Assembly: GCA_964589725.1 (NCBI GenBank)
Contig: CAZPUJ010000206.1
Coordinates: 1 to 15,109, forward strand
Source of the DNA: CAYSHJ01 sp964589725
GTDB lineage: Bacteria > Planctomycetota > Planctomycetia > Planctomycetales > Planctomycetaceae
Direction of reading: 5' to 3'
DNA: 15,109 bases
The first letter of the stretch is position 1. The number at the start of each line of letters is the position of its first letter. Shown piece by piece: positions 1 through 7,205 of the stretch. Under the pieces are notes generated by a model, which was not told the origin of the DNA, searched no databases, and saw only the letters and a program-made list of their open reading frames with translations. The position numbers were made by a program, and so were the translations under genes.

Positions 1-1
1 C

Positions 2-166
2 ATCACCAAGTCGCGGATCGCGGCCGCGTCGCGCATGCTCCGCGACCCAAAACAATCCGTGGCCGAGATTGCACACGCCTGCGGCTTCTACGACCACAGC
101 GCCTTCACCCGCGCCTTCCGCTCCGCCACCGGCATGACACCTTCCGAGTTTCGCACGCAACAGTAA
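2..166 (+). CDS. AraC/XylS-family transcriptional regulator, C-terminal end only
   Basis: The window opens inside this gene; 54 codons remain before the TAA at 164-166. The visible residues are the second helix-turn-helix of an AraC DNA-binding domain: SVAEIAHACGFYDHSAFTRA followed by FRSATGMTPSEFR, which is the classic family signature (xxIAxxxGFxxxSxFxRxFKxxxGxTPxxFR). This half of the domain contacts the promoter major groove. The ligand-binding or sensory N-terminal part lies outside the window, so neither ligand nor target can be named. It is convergent with the secreted glycosidase-like gene to its right, so it is not in an operon with anything here, though AraC regulators often control sugar genes. 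The family call is very secure; the role is unknown. Confidence 0.93.
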   Translation: MTKSRIAAASRMLRDPKQSVAEIAHACGFYDHSAFTRAFRSATGMTPSEFRTQQ

Positions 167-206
167 GTCGAGCAGCAGAAGTGAAATTTCTGGCAATAGC
201 CGCGCG

Positions 207-239
207 GCGCTAGCCGCGGTTCAAACCGGACGCTAGCGC
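207..239. repeat. Imperfect inverted repeat between convergent genes
   Basis: The arms gcgctagccgcggtt (207-221) and aaccggacgctagcgc (224-239) can fold into a GC-rich hairpin with a two-base loop, with a single-base slip in the stem. It lies in the 219-bp gap between two convergent genes, where it could act as a transcript-end hairpin for either strand. No T-tract follows on either side, so it is not a canonical intrinsic terminator. The rest of 167-385 shows nothing else recognisable. Confidence 0.5.
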
Positions 240-385
240 GTTCCGGTGATGCAGCCCGCCCGTTTCATCCGCTCATGGCATGGTCCCAACAGCCGAACGA
301 GGCAACTTTCACCAATCAACGAGTCCTGACTCCTTTGAGCCTTTGAGTTGTCCCGGAGTCGACCCGGTTCGAAAGGATCTTACCC

Positions 386-3097
386 CTATCGCAGTTCGAT
401 GATTCTCACGCCGCCCGCAGGGATGGAGATAGTCGTCTCGGACTTCGTGTTGCCCGTGATCGGTAGTGACTCCTGGCTAAACCATTCGGTGGCGGATTGG
501 AGGGGCTGGAGCGAGCGGATCTGCACCGTCCGTTCTTGGGAGTAATCGGTCGGCACGATGCCGTGTTGAGGCTTGTTGATTCCGGCGGGGTTGAGCAGCG
601 TTAGCAACCAACTGTCTGCCGTGCGGTTGAGCAGCCATTCGACGTCGCCGAGGACTTCCACCGGCAGCAATCCTTGCCGCGAGTGAGCAATGATGAGCGG
701 GACCAGCGGAGTGGCGGAGTCGTCGAGACCCAGGCCGCGTGGGATCGACAACATGACGAGACGGCCTTTGCCGCGATCGAACGAAGCGGCGATCGTGTCG
801 CCATTCGTGGCCTTCGCCAGCGGAGTGCCGCCGGTAATTGGGCGGTAGCGGAAGCGCTGCGAGACCGTTTTGCGGTTGATCGGCAGCCATTCGAACGCGG
901 CGTCCTCTGTGGGATTGCCGAGCGCTGGCAGATTCAGCGCGGCGGTTCCGGGGCCGGTCAGTTGGTCGTCGCTGACGATGACTGTGCCGCCGTTTTCCAG
1001 ATAGCTCGCGAGCTTCGCGCCCCATTCGGCGGAGAGCGTGACTTCGCCGCCGAGAATCACGACGGGGTACGTGTCAATCGCGTCCCGGCGAGTCGGCGTG
1101 GTCACTAGCACGTCGAAGATGTTGCCGAACTGGCTCGGCAGAAAAATCTGGTTCACGCCGGTGTTGATCTCGGCCTCCTTCGGGCCATACGGATGGAACG
1201 CGACCTTGAACCACTCTTTCAAACTGCGCGCGTGGCGATCGGGGCCGAGCACCGCCGGATTGTTGTTTGGGTCTTGGCCGAACGCTCCGGGTTGATAGCC
1301 GTTGGGTTCCCAGCCGTGAGCTTGATCCAGCAGAAACGCGATCGGTGTGACCGGCGTTCCGCGGTCGGGGTGCTCGCGAGTCATCCGCAAGAATTGATCG
1401 ACCAGCGTCCCTTTCGGCGAGAGTTGCAGCGGCTTGAGATTGATGGACTGACCGCCTGGTTGCCAGAACTCATCGTGGCCTTGCTCGTGATAAGTCATCG
1501 CCGCGCCGGACATGTATTGGTGCCAGATGTCGAACTTGTACCAGGTGTTACCAGCTCCGGCCCACATGTCGTACTGGTTGTCGTACGCGAACTGCGGTTG
1601 AGCCGGATAGAAGTAGCCTTGCTTGGCGTAGATGGTCGCCGCGTCGCCGAAGTTGCACGAGCGATACGTCGCCCACATCCCGCCGTATTGACGAGCGCTC
1701 CCGCGCAGGAACGCCATCCGCATGCCCAGGCCCGGCATCACCGCGCTACTCTCGAAGCCGACCGTCGTCGCACCCCATTCGCGGCAGAGATGCGCGTGAG
1801 CGGTCATTTCGCAAGACAGGCAGGAGATCGCCGATTGATACGGGTTCGGGACGTCGGCTCCGAAGATGGTCTTCTCGGTGACGGCTTTGCCCGCGAGATA
1901 AACTTGCCCTAACGCGGCAGCGACGTCCGCTCGTGACTTCGCGGCCTTCAGCTTCTCCGCGAGCGCGGCGTTGTCCCAGCTCAGCACGCCGATCCCCTCG
2001 CCCGCGATGTTGCCGACGTAGCGGTCACGGAACTTGGGCCAGTTTGCTTTCGCGCGATCGGTCATCGCGACAGGCGTTGTGTAGTTCATCAAGTTGCCCC
2101 ACGCCCGATCGGGGTTCGCTTCGAGCCATTTGACGAAGTGCTCGTTGTCGAGAATGTTCGGACCTGCTCCGTGAACCGTCGGCACGATCCGCGAGTCGCC
2201 AAAGATCGGAATGTCCGTGGTCTTGCCGCCGTAGAGCTTGCGAAACTCCTCGACCAACGGCACATCGACGTTGAACGGCACGTGGATGCGATTCACGGCG
2301 GTCGACGCCAATTCGTCCTGCCATTGCTGCCCGGCGTTCCAGAGATAGACGAATCCGTTGTCGCGATAGGTGCGCAGTTTCCAAGCCTCCGGAATCTCGA
2401 ACTGCCCGGCCCGTGCGGCGAGCGGTTGCGGGGCGACGGTTTGAGTTGCGTTCGTTCGCAATTCGTCGAGCAGTTTCCACGTCAGATGCTTCGGCTTTTC
2501 GCGATGTCTTGGCCGATACGCGGCGTCGGTCGTCAGACACAGGGAATCGACTTGCCGATGTCCCGGCTGTTTAACGAGCGACAGCAGCGTGAGCTTCGCT
2601 GGTCCCTTCACGAGCTTCACGCTCCGCATGTCCCAGGCGAAAGCCCATTTCCAAATCAGTTTCAACTCGTCGTTCTCGTCGATGACCGCCTTCTCGCCGA
2701 ACGTCACTTGCTGCGGCGGCTGGCCGGTCTGCTCGATACGCACGGCAAACAATTCCGTTTGCTCGCGCCAGTCGCGATAGCGCACCCACAACCGCCATTC
2801 ACCGGCCTCCGGCACTTCGCAGTCGCGACTGGCTGCCGCTTGCTCGTCCTCCGGCGCACAGGCGATGCTTAGCCATTCGCTCTCGGCTCCTTGAGTCCAC
2901 TCCGGAGCAATCCCCGGCCCGGAAAGCGCCCAGTGCCCGGCGGTCTTTTGATCGAAGTCCGGGAAGCACGAGCCGCGAACCCCGTGAAGATGCTCCGCCT
3001 CAAACCAGATCGACTCTTGAGCGAACACCCACGTTGCAGACAATGAAGGAATTGAAATCCCACAAATCACCAATGCCAGCATTCGAGCAAGTTTCAT
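386..3097 (-). CDS. Large secreted carbohydrate-binding / glycoside-hydrolase-like protein
   Basis: A 903-residue exported protein. Residues 1-26 form a Sec signal peptide (MKLARMLALVICGISIPSLS, cleavage after WVFA). Residues ~29-205 look like a beta-sandwich carbohydrate-binding module: it opens IWFEAEHLHG and contains AGEWRLWVRYRDW, as in modules that begin with an 'EAE' strand. Residues ~235-640 are a large domain rich in W, Y, G and N, compatible with a glycosidase TIM barrel, but I cannot assign a GH family or point to catalytic acids. Residues ~690-790 (PVVILGGEVTLSAEWGAKLA, then LENGGTVIVSDD) resemble the class-I-glutamine-amidotransferase-like domain found after the barrel in GH42-type proteins. 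The end, GGVRIIELR, is a beta-sandwich-type tail. It probably acts on a polysaccharide outside the cytoplasm. It is divergent from the next gene. Secretion is secure; enzymatic activity is inferred. Confidence 0.75.
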   Translation of the reverse strand: MKLARMLALVICGISIPSLSATWVFAQESIWFEAEHLHGVRGSCFPDFDQKTAGHWALSGPGIAPEWTQGAESEWLSIACAPEDEQAAASRDCEVPEAGEWRLWVRYRDWREQTELFAVRIEQTGQPPQQVTFGEKAVIDENDELKLIWKWAFAWDMRSVKLVKGPAKLTLLSLVKQPGHRQVDSLCLTTDAAYRPRHREKPKHLTWKLLDELRTNATQTVAPQPLAARAGQFEIPEAWKLRTYRDNGFVYLWNAGQQWQDELASTAVNRIHVPFNVDVPLVEEFRKLYGGKTTDIPIFGDSRIVPTVHGAGPNILDNEHFVKWLEANPDRAWGNLMNYTTPVAMTDRAKANWPKFRDRYVGNIAGEGIGVLSWDNAALAEKLKAAKSRADVAAALGQVYLAGKAVTEKTIFGADVPNPYQSAISCLSCEMTAHAHLCREWGATTVGFESSAVMPGLGMRMAFLRGSARQYGGMWATYRSCNFGDAATIYAKQGYFYPAQPQFAYDNQYDMWAGAGNTWYKFDIWHQYMSGAAMTYHEQGHDEFWQPGGQSINLKPLQLSPKGTLVDQFLRMTREHPDRGTPVTPIAFLLDQAHGWEPNGYQPGAFGQDPNNNPAVLGPDRHARSLKEWFKVAFHPYGPKEAEINTGVNQIFLPSQFGNIFDVLVTTPTRRDAIDTYPVVILGGEVTLSAEWGAKLASYLENGGTVIVSDDQLTGPGTAALNLPALGNPTEDAAFEWLPINRKTVSQRFRYRPITGGTPLAKATNGDTIAASFDRGKGRLVMLSIPRGLGLDDSATPLVPLIIAHSRQGLLPVEVLGDVEWLLNRTADSWLLTLLNPAGINKPQHGIVPTDYSQERTVQIRSLQPLQSATEWFSQESLPITGNTKSETTISIPAGGVRIIELR

Positions 3098-3222
3098 CGA
3101 CCGGGCCTTTCGATTCGAATGGAGTGATCGTCTTCAACGCGATCAGTAGCATTCCGTGTTCACACTCCGGCAGCAAGTAGGTCGGGTCTCTGCCGCACGG
3201 CGTGCGAGTTAGTGAATTTGTA

Positions 3223-3296
3223 AGTAGCCACGCTCGCCAAGAGCGTGGGGACTTCGCTCAATCGTGCCCCCCACGCTCTTGGCGAGCGTGGCTACT
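3223..3296. repeat. REPIN-like perfect inverted repeat (GTAGCCACGCTC family)
   Basis: Two 28-base arms (3223-3250 and 3269-3296) are exact reverse complements around an 18-base spacer. Each arm starts GTAG and is itself a hairpin: ccacgctc-gccaa-gagcgtgg, an 8-bp stem with a 5-base loop. That is the layout of a REP doublet (REPIN): GTAG foot, small hairpin, second copy inverted. It sits between the divergent starts of the 386-3097 and 3327-4610 genes. A GTG inside it (3264) opens the downstream frame, but that extension is repeat-encoded. A truncated relative is at 10243-10264. Confidence 0.85.
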
Positions 3297-3326
3297 ACGG
3301 TTTCAGAGTCCCAACTTACGAACGAA

Positions 3327-4610
3327 ATGAATCAGCCAATGTCGTCACGACTTTTCTGGATCATCGCGTCACTGAGTTTCTCCAACGTATTCGCTCAGGA
3401 ATCGCCGCGTCCGTCCGAGCGGATTCCCAACCTCGCGGTGGTGACGACCATCTACTCCCCAAGCTCGCACGCGGACCTGATCGCGGGCCGGTTGCTGGAG
3501 GGGAACAATCTCGACGGACGCGAGCCGCGACCGAAGATGAAGCTGGTCTCGTTGTTCGTCGATCAGTTCCATGACGCTCCCCCGCATCGCAAAGATATAA
3601 GCCGCGCTCTGGCGGCAAAACACGGCTTCCGTCTGTCGCCGTCGATCAGCGACGCACTGACGCTGGGAACGAACAAGCTCGCCGTGGATGGCATCTTGTT
3701 GATTGCCGAACACGGCGAGTATCCCGTCTCGGAAACGGGGCAGACCGTGTATCCCAAGCGACGCATGTTCGACGAGATCATCAAATTCTGCGAAGACAGC
3801 GGCCGAAGCGTGCCGCTTTTTTTTGACAAGCACCTGGCCGACAACTGGGCCGACGCGAAGGCTCACTTCGATACGGCCAAGCGATTGCGGATGCCGTTGA
3901 TGGCGGGTTCTTCAATCCCGGTGACGTGGCGAACTCCGGCGGTGGACGTGCCGCGCGGCGCGAAACTCAAGCAGATTGTCGCGACGTCGTATCACACGCT
4001 CGACGCGTATGGCTTTCATGCCTTGGAAATGGTGCAGTGCCTCGCCGAACAGCGAGCCGGCGGCGAAACCGGCATCGCGGCCGTGCAGTGCCTGACCGAC
4101 GCAGAAGTCTGGAAGGCGGAGTCTCGCGGCGTGTACGACCGCAAGCTGCTGGACCTCGCGCTGACGCATTTGGAGTGGACCAAGATCCCCGCCGGCCAGC
4201 GTGTCGAGGACTTGGCTCCCAACCCCGTGCTGTGGGTCATCGACTATCGCGACGGCCTGCGAGCCAACATCTTCACGCTCAACGGAGCCGTCGGCGATTG
4301 GTGCGTCGCCTGGAACTACACCGACAACGAACGCAGCGATTCGACTCGCTTTCAGATGCAACAGTTTCTTCCGTTCGCACACTTCACACCGCAGTTGGAA
4401 GGAATCGAGCAGATGCTGCAAACCGGTCAACCGACCTGGCCAGCCGAACGCACGCTCCTCACCAGCGGACTGCTCGACGAACTCCTGCTGTCGAAAAAGC
4501 ACGGCAGCGCCCGACGCGAAACGCCACACTTGGCAATCACCTATCAAACCAAATGGCGCTGGCGTCAACTCCCCGCGATCCCGCCAGAAAGGCGGTCAGA
4601 AGTCCGTTAA
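3327..4610 (+). CDS. Secreted conserved protein of unknown function
   Basis: A 427-residue protein when started at ATG 3327, giving the N-terminus MNQPMSSRLFWIIASLSFSN, a Sec signal peptide with likely cleavage near VFA/QES. An earlier in-frame GTG at 3264 lies inside an inverted repeat and is rejected; ATG 3339 is the alternative. The mature part begins with a Rossmann-like strand (IPNLAVVTTIYSPSSHADLI) and contains AVDGILLIAEHGEYP and LMAGSSIPVTWR. These look like conserved blocks, but I see no dinucleotide-binding GxGxxG and no cofactor motif I can name. It vaguely recalls the N-terminal fold of Gfo/Idh/MocA-type proteins. A run of eight T at 3817-3824 encodes LFF in VPLFFDKH. Its 3' end overlaps by 15 bases the stop end of the esterase remnant on the other strand. 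It stands alone, divergent from the glycosidase-like gene. Confidence 0.8.
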   Translation: MNQPMSSRLFWIIASLSFSNVFAQESPRPSERIPNLAVVTTIYSPSSHADLIAGRLLEGNNLDGREPRPKMKLVSLFVDQFHDAPPHRKDISRALAAKHGFRLSPSISDALTLGTNKLAVDGILLIAEHGEYPVSETGQTVYPKRRMFDEIIKFCEDSGRSVPLFFDKHLADNWADAKAHFDTAKRLRMPLMAGSSIPVTWRTPAVDVPRGAKLKQIVATSYHTLDAYGFHALEMVQCLAEQRAGGETGIAAVQCLTDAEVWKAESRGVYDRKLLDLALTHLEWTKIPAGQRVEDLAPNPVLWVIDYRDGLRANIFTLNGAVGDWCVAWNYTDNERSDSTRFQMQQFLPFAHFTPQLEGIEQMLQTGQPTWPAERTLLTSGLLDELLLSKKHGSARRETPHLAITYQTKWRWRQLPAIPPERRSEVR

Positions 4611-4815
4611 AGTCCTCGTCCGAAACGGCGACGGCGGCAGCCCGTCACGATTGTAAAGGTTGGCTCCGGCCGGATTCCTGCTGAAGGCGTAGCGGACCGC
4701 GACTGGCTCCTTCACATCGGGATGCGAGCAAATGACGGAATCGCCATCAATGCGAGCTTCCGTCCAGCGGCATTAGTTTGTCGGCTCCGACGATGATCTC
4801 TTTTCGCGTGAGGGA
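4596..4815 (-). pseudogene. Sialate O-acetylesterase remnant, C-terminal end, frameshifted
   Basis: Reading the minus strand, codons from TGG (4764-4766) to TGA (4596-4598) give WTEARIDGDSVICSHPDVKE, then PVAVRYAFSRNPAGANLYNR and DGLPPSPFRT. This is the recognisable C-terminal strand region of planctomycete/Bacteroides-type sialate O-acetylesterases (PVAVRYAW...LYN..GLPASPFRT). Directly upstream in that frame is TAA (4773-4775). The preceding homology (EIIVGADK, resembling the family's IAGADKKF block) is in the next frame, so a frameshift lies within about 4767-4790. No catalytic Ser, Asp or His region remains. The fragment is the tail of an exported enzyme that would remove O-acetyl groups from sugars, and it is certainly non-functional. 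It overlaps the convergent 3327-4610 gene by 15 bases. Confidence 0.72.
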
Positions 4816-4819
4816 CTCG

Positions 4820-5081
4820 TTAGACATTGCAGGTACTCAGGATAACCATTGAATAACCGCGCGTTCCTCGCCTGCCCGTAGTCCCACGTCGTTCGAAAGA
4901 CGGCGCAGCGGAATTGCGACCAATCGACATCGGGGCTGGCCCAGTCAATCCGCACCGAGCAGATTCCGTGACACGACAAGGCCGATTCCAGCAACTGGTC
5001 ATCGCGAAGGATGTTATCCAGATACCAATCGCCTTCGGTAGCAACGGAAGCCGTGTAACGCTGCTCGGTGGGGAATGCCAC
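4820..5081 (-). pseudogene. ATP-grasp (RimK/glutathione-synthase-like) protein, N-terminal fragment
   Basis: The open frame from 5081 downward encodes DNILRDDQLLESALSCHG, then RIDWASPDVDWSQFRCAVFR and TTWDY. This matches the N-terminal pre-ATP-grasp region of RimK-like ATP-grasp proteins, which share a DD.LL..AL...G pattern and a DVDW..F...V.R.TWDY block. After WDY the expected helix is lost (GQARNARLF), the frame runs into esterase sequence and stops at 4773-4775. The catalytic ATP-grasp domains (over 200 residues) are absent. It is a decayed fragment joined end to end with the esterase tail, probably by deletion between two neighbouring genes. Homology is judged from motif pattern only. Confidence 0.55.
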
Positions 5082-5132
5082 AGTTGAAAGTAACTGCTTC
5101 GAGCTGATTGACCGACTGCATTACAGACGATT

Positions 5133-6374
5133 TCAGCGTCCCAGGTTTTCAAAGTAGTACAACCCTGACTTGCCGGGGCAGACGAGATCGAGGTCTCCGT
5201 CGCCGTCGATATCAATGGCGGCCATTTGCAGGCCGGTGCCGGCGCTGCCGCGAGGGAAATCTTTCAACGCCCATCGGTCTTTCGCCTGAGCGGGAACGTT
5301 GACGGCGGGATCACCGTGGAAGATCTCACGCTTGATCCATTTCGATGTCGCCCGATCGAATTTGTAATAGAAGACAACTGCAGGATCGGTGTCGCCCGGT
5401 TCGACCTCGTGGGCGTAGACCCGTTTGCCGGTGACCAGTTCTTGGTCGCCCTCACCATCGAGGTTGGCGAAGAGCAGCGTATGCACCTGCGAGAACGTGT
5501 CGTCAATGACCTGCTTCGTCCAAACTCGCTTGCCGTCCAGCCCGGTTGATTGCTTCAGCCAGTACAGGCCGAAGCCGTGGCCCATTCCCCAGATCACGTC
5601 GGTCAGCTTGTCACCATCGACATCGCGACCGTGGATGAAGATCCCGGCTGCACCCAGTTGGAACTCAGAGTGGAACGGCCACTTGTCGGAGGCTGTGGCT
5701 GGTTGTTCGTACCAACCTTTGGGCGTGATGATGTCGAGGCGACCGTCGCGGTTGATATCACCAACTCCGATGCCATGTCCGGCTCCTTCCTTGCCGAGGT
5801 CGTGCTTCGTCCAGACGACGGTCGGCTTCTGTTGAGTCAGCTCATACCAGACGACGACGTTGCCGGTGTTTGGTAGGTAATTGGGCTTGCCATCGCCATT
5901 GATGTCGATCAGTTCACCGGTCTCCATGCTGCCAGGCGTGTCGATCTCATGCTCGATCCACGTCTGCGTCGCATTGCCGCCGGGATTCTCGACCCAGCCG
6001 ACTCGCTTGCCGAAGTAGTTGCACGTCACGATATCGGGGCGACCATCACCGTTCACATCCAGCGGCGAGTCAGCAAAATCTTCGTAGTAATGCGGGTTCG
6101 GAGCACTCGCAGGGACATCGCGGACTTTGTGCTTGGTCCACTTGGGAGCTTCGTACCATGAGTCGCCGCTGAAGATGTCGATCTTCCCGTCGCCGTTGAA
6201 ATCCGCCGCTCCACAGCCTTCGTAGGGCGACTGGTCGTTGATCGTGTGCTTCTTCCAGCGCACGTCGCCCGACTTCTGCTGGGTGATCGCGCTCGAAGCC
6301 CAGAAAATTGAGCCAAGCGCTGAGAATCCCAGCAGCAACCAGCGCGTCATCGGATCACAAAATCGTCGCAACAA
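5133..6374 (-). CDS. Secreted FG-GAP/VCBS repeat protein
   Basis: A 413-residue exported beta-propeller-type protein. I choose the TTG start at 6372-6374 because GGGAG lies seven bases upstream of it; the in-frame ATG at 6350 has no such site. The N-terminus MLRRFCDPMTRWLLLGFSAL is a signal peptide cleaved near SSA. The rest is a series of FG-GAP/VCBS repeats with calcium-loop motifs: DFNGDGKID, DVNGDGRPD, DINGDGKPN, DINRDGRLD, DVDGDKLTD and DIDGDGDLD, alternating with W-rich strands such as WYEAPKWTKH. Such proteins bind calcium and act as extracellular adhesion or ligand-binding scaffolds; no enzymatic domain is visible. It is the last intact gene in the minus-strand run, 83 bases after the kinase gene, so it could be co-transcribed with it. 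The family is secure; the ligand is unknown. Confidence 0.9.
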   Translation of the reverse strand: MLRRFCDPMTRWLLLGFSALGSIFWASSAITQQKSGDVRWKKHTINDQSPYEGCGAADFNGDGKIDIFSGDSWYEAPKWTKHKVRDVPASAPNPHYYEDFADSPLDVNGDGRPDIVTCNYFGKRVGWVENPGGNATQTWIEHEIDTPGSMETGELIDINGDGKPNYLPNTGNVVVWYELTQQKPTVVWTKHDLGKEGAGHGIGVGDINRDGRLDIITPKGWYEQPATASDKWPFHSEFQLGAAGIFIHGRDVDGDKLTDVIWGMGHGFGLYWLKQSTGLDGKRVWTKQVIDDTFSQVHTLLFANLDGEGDQELVTGKRVYAHEVEPGDTDPAVVFYYKFDRATSKWIKREIFHGDPAVNVPAQAKDRWALKDFPRGSAGTGLQMAAIDIDGDGDLDLVCPGKSGLYYFENLGR

Positions 6375-6457
6375 GATTGGACTCCCTGTTCATGGCATTG
6401 TCTGTGAGATGTCAGGATTTTCTGAATCGCAGGAACCCGAAGTGATCGTCAGACATT

Positions 6458-7123
6458 TTATCCGAGAAGACGGCGACGTTTTCCAGAAAGTACCAAGTCG
6501 GCACGTTCGCGGCAGCCGTCGGCCAAGATCTCGAGGGAGTTGAGTCGGTCGTTCGTCAGCGCGCGATGGCGGGCTTCTTCCACGGTCTGTGAGATGCCGC
6601 AGGCTAGATGTCGCAACGTCAGACGCTCGGTCGCAACGTCGAGAGCGCAGTCGAGAAAGACTCGCAGATCAAACAGGCGTTCCAACTGCCAATTGCGCAT
6701 CAAGACGTAAATCCCCTCGACGATGACCAAAGGCACGGAGGGAGTCACTCGAATCGTGTCGGGTTTGGGATCTTTCTCAGCGTGATCGAAGGTGGGAAAC
6801 AATCCCGATCGTGTTTGTTTCAGACGTTCCAGATCCGATCGACACCCCGCAGCATCAAACGTGTATTGTGCGCCGCGGCGTCGCATCCCCTCGGCATCCA
6901 GCCGACACCGAGGCAGATGGTAGCCGTCCATCGGTACCACCACGGCGTCGGGCCAACGGCTCTTGAGAACCTCGCAGAGTTTCGTCTTACCAGAACCGGG
7001 GATGCCGGCAATCGCGATCAAATAGGCATCGGGGCGTTTCCGCAGCGATTCGAGAATGGTCTCCGCGCGAATCGTTGCGGAGGCAACTGGATCAGACACG
7101 TTGGTCGGGTCAGCGAGAGCCAT
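6458..7123 (-). CDS. P-loop kinase of the phosphoribulokinase/uridine kinase (PRK/Udk) family, probable sugar or nucleoside kinase
   Basis: A 221-residue cytoplasmic protein. The Walker A motif GIPGSGKT is at residues 40-47. MDGYHL (65-70), FDHAEKDPKPD and VIVEGIYVLM follow in the order seen in the uridine kinase/pantothenate kinase/YFH7-like group, where they bind ATP-Mg and the phosphate acceptor. Length fits the family. The gene begins 78 bases after the sugar-permease stop, on the same strand. In frcBCAK-type operons of rhizobia a kinase of this general kind accompanies a fructose/ribose transporter, so phosphorylation of the imported substrate is a reasonable inference. Uridine or another nucleoside remains possible. 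The family is secure; the substrate is not. Confidence 0.85.
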   Translation of the reverse strand: MALADPTNVSDPVASATIRAETILESLRKRPDAYLIAIAGIPGSGKTKLCEVLKSRWPDAVVVPMDGYHLPRCRLDAEGMRRRGAQYTFDAAGCRSDLERLKQTRSGLFPTFDHAEKDPKPDTIRVTPSVPLVIVEGIYVLMRNWQLERLFDLRVFLDCALDVATERLTLRHLACGISQTVEEARHRALTNDRLNSLEILADGCRERADLVLSGKRRRLLG

Positions 7124-7139
7124 GAGATGCCCGTTTGAT

Positions 7140-7205
7140 GTAGCCGAATTCGTGAGAATTCGGATTATTCTCTCCGCGCCTCCGAAGTCTCACGCCTTCG
7201 GCTAC
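7140..7205. repeat. REPIN-like inverted repeat at the permease/kinase junction
   Basis: The arms 7140-7163 and 7182-7205 are reverse complements at 21 of 24 positions. Both start GTAGCCGAA. The left arm folds into a perfect 8-bp hairpin (ccgaattc-gtga-gaattcgg); the right arm folds the same way with one mismatch. The TAG stop codon of the permease (7202-7204) is supplied by the GTAG foot of the right arm, so the element abuts the coding region exactly. It fills most of the 78-base gap before the kinase start. Confidence 0.8.

Noticed and set aside
3223..3296. Inverted repeat considered as an intrinsic terminator or operator
   Set aside because: No T-tract follows either arm, and the same family recurs at 10243-10264, which fits a dispersed repeat better.
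4820..5215. 131-codon minus-strand frame
   Set aside because: It overlaps the end of the FG-GAP gene in another frame and the ATP-grasp fragment; the other frame carries the homology.
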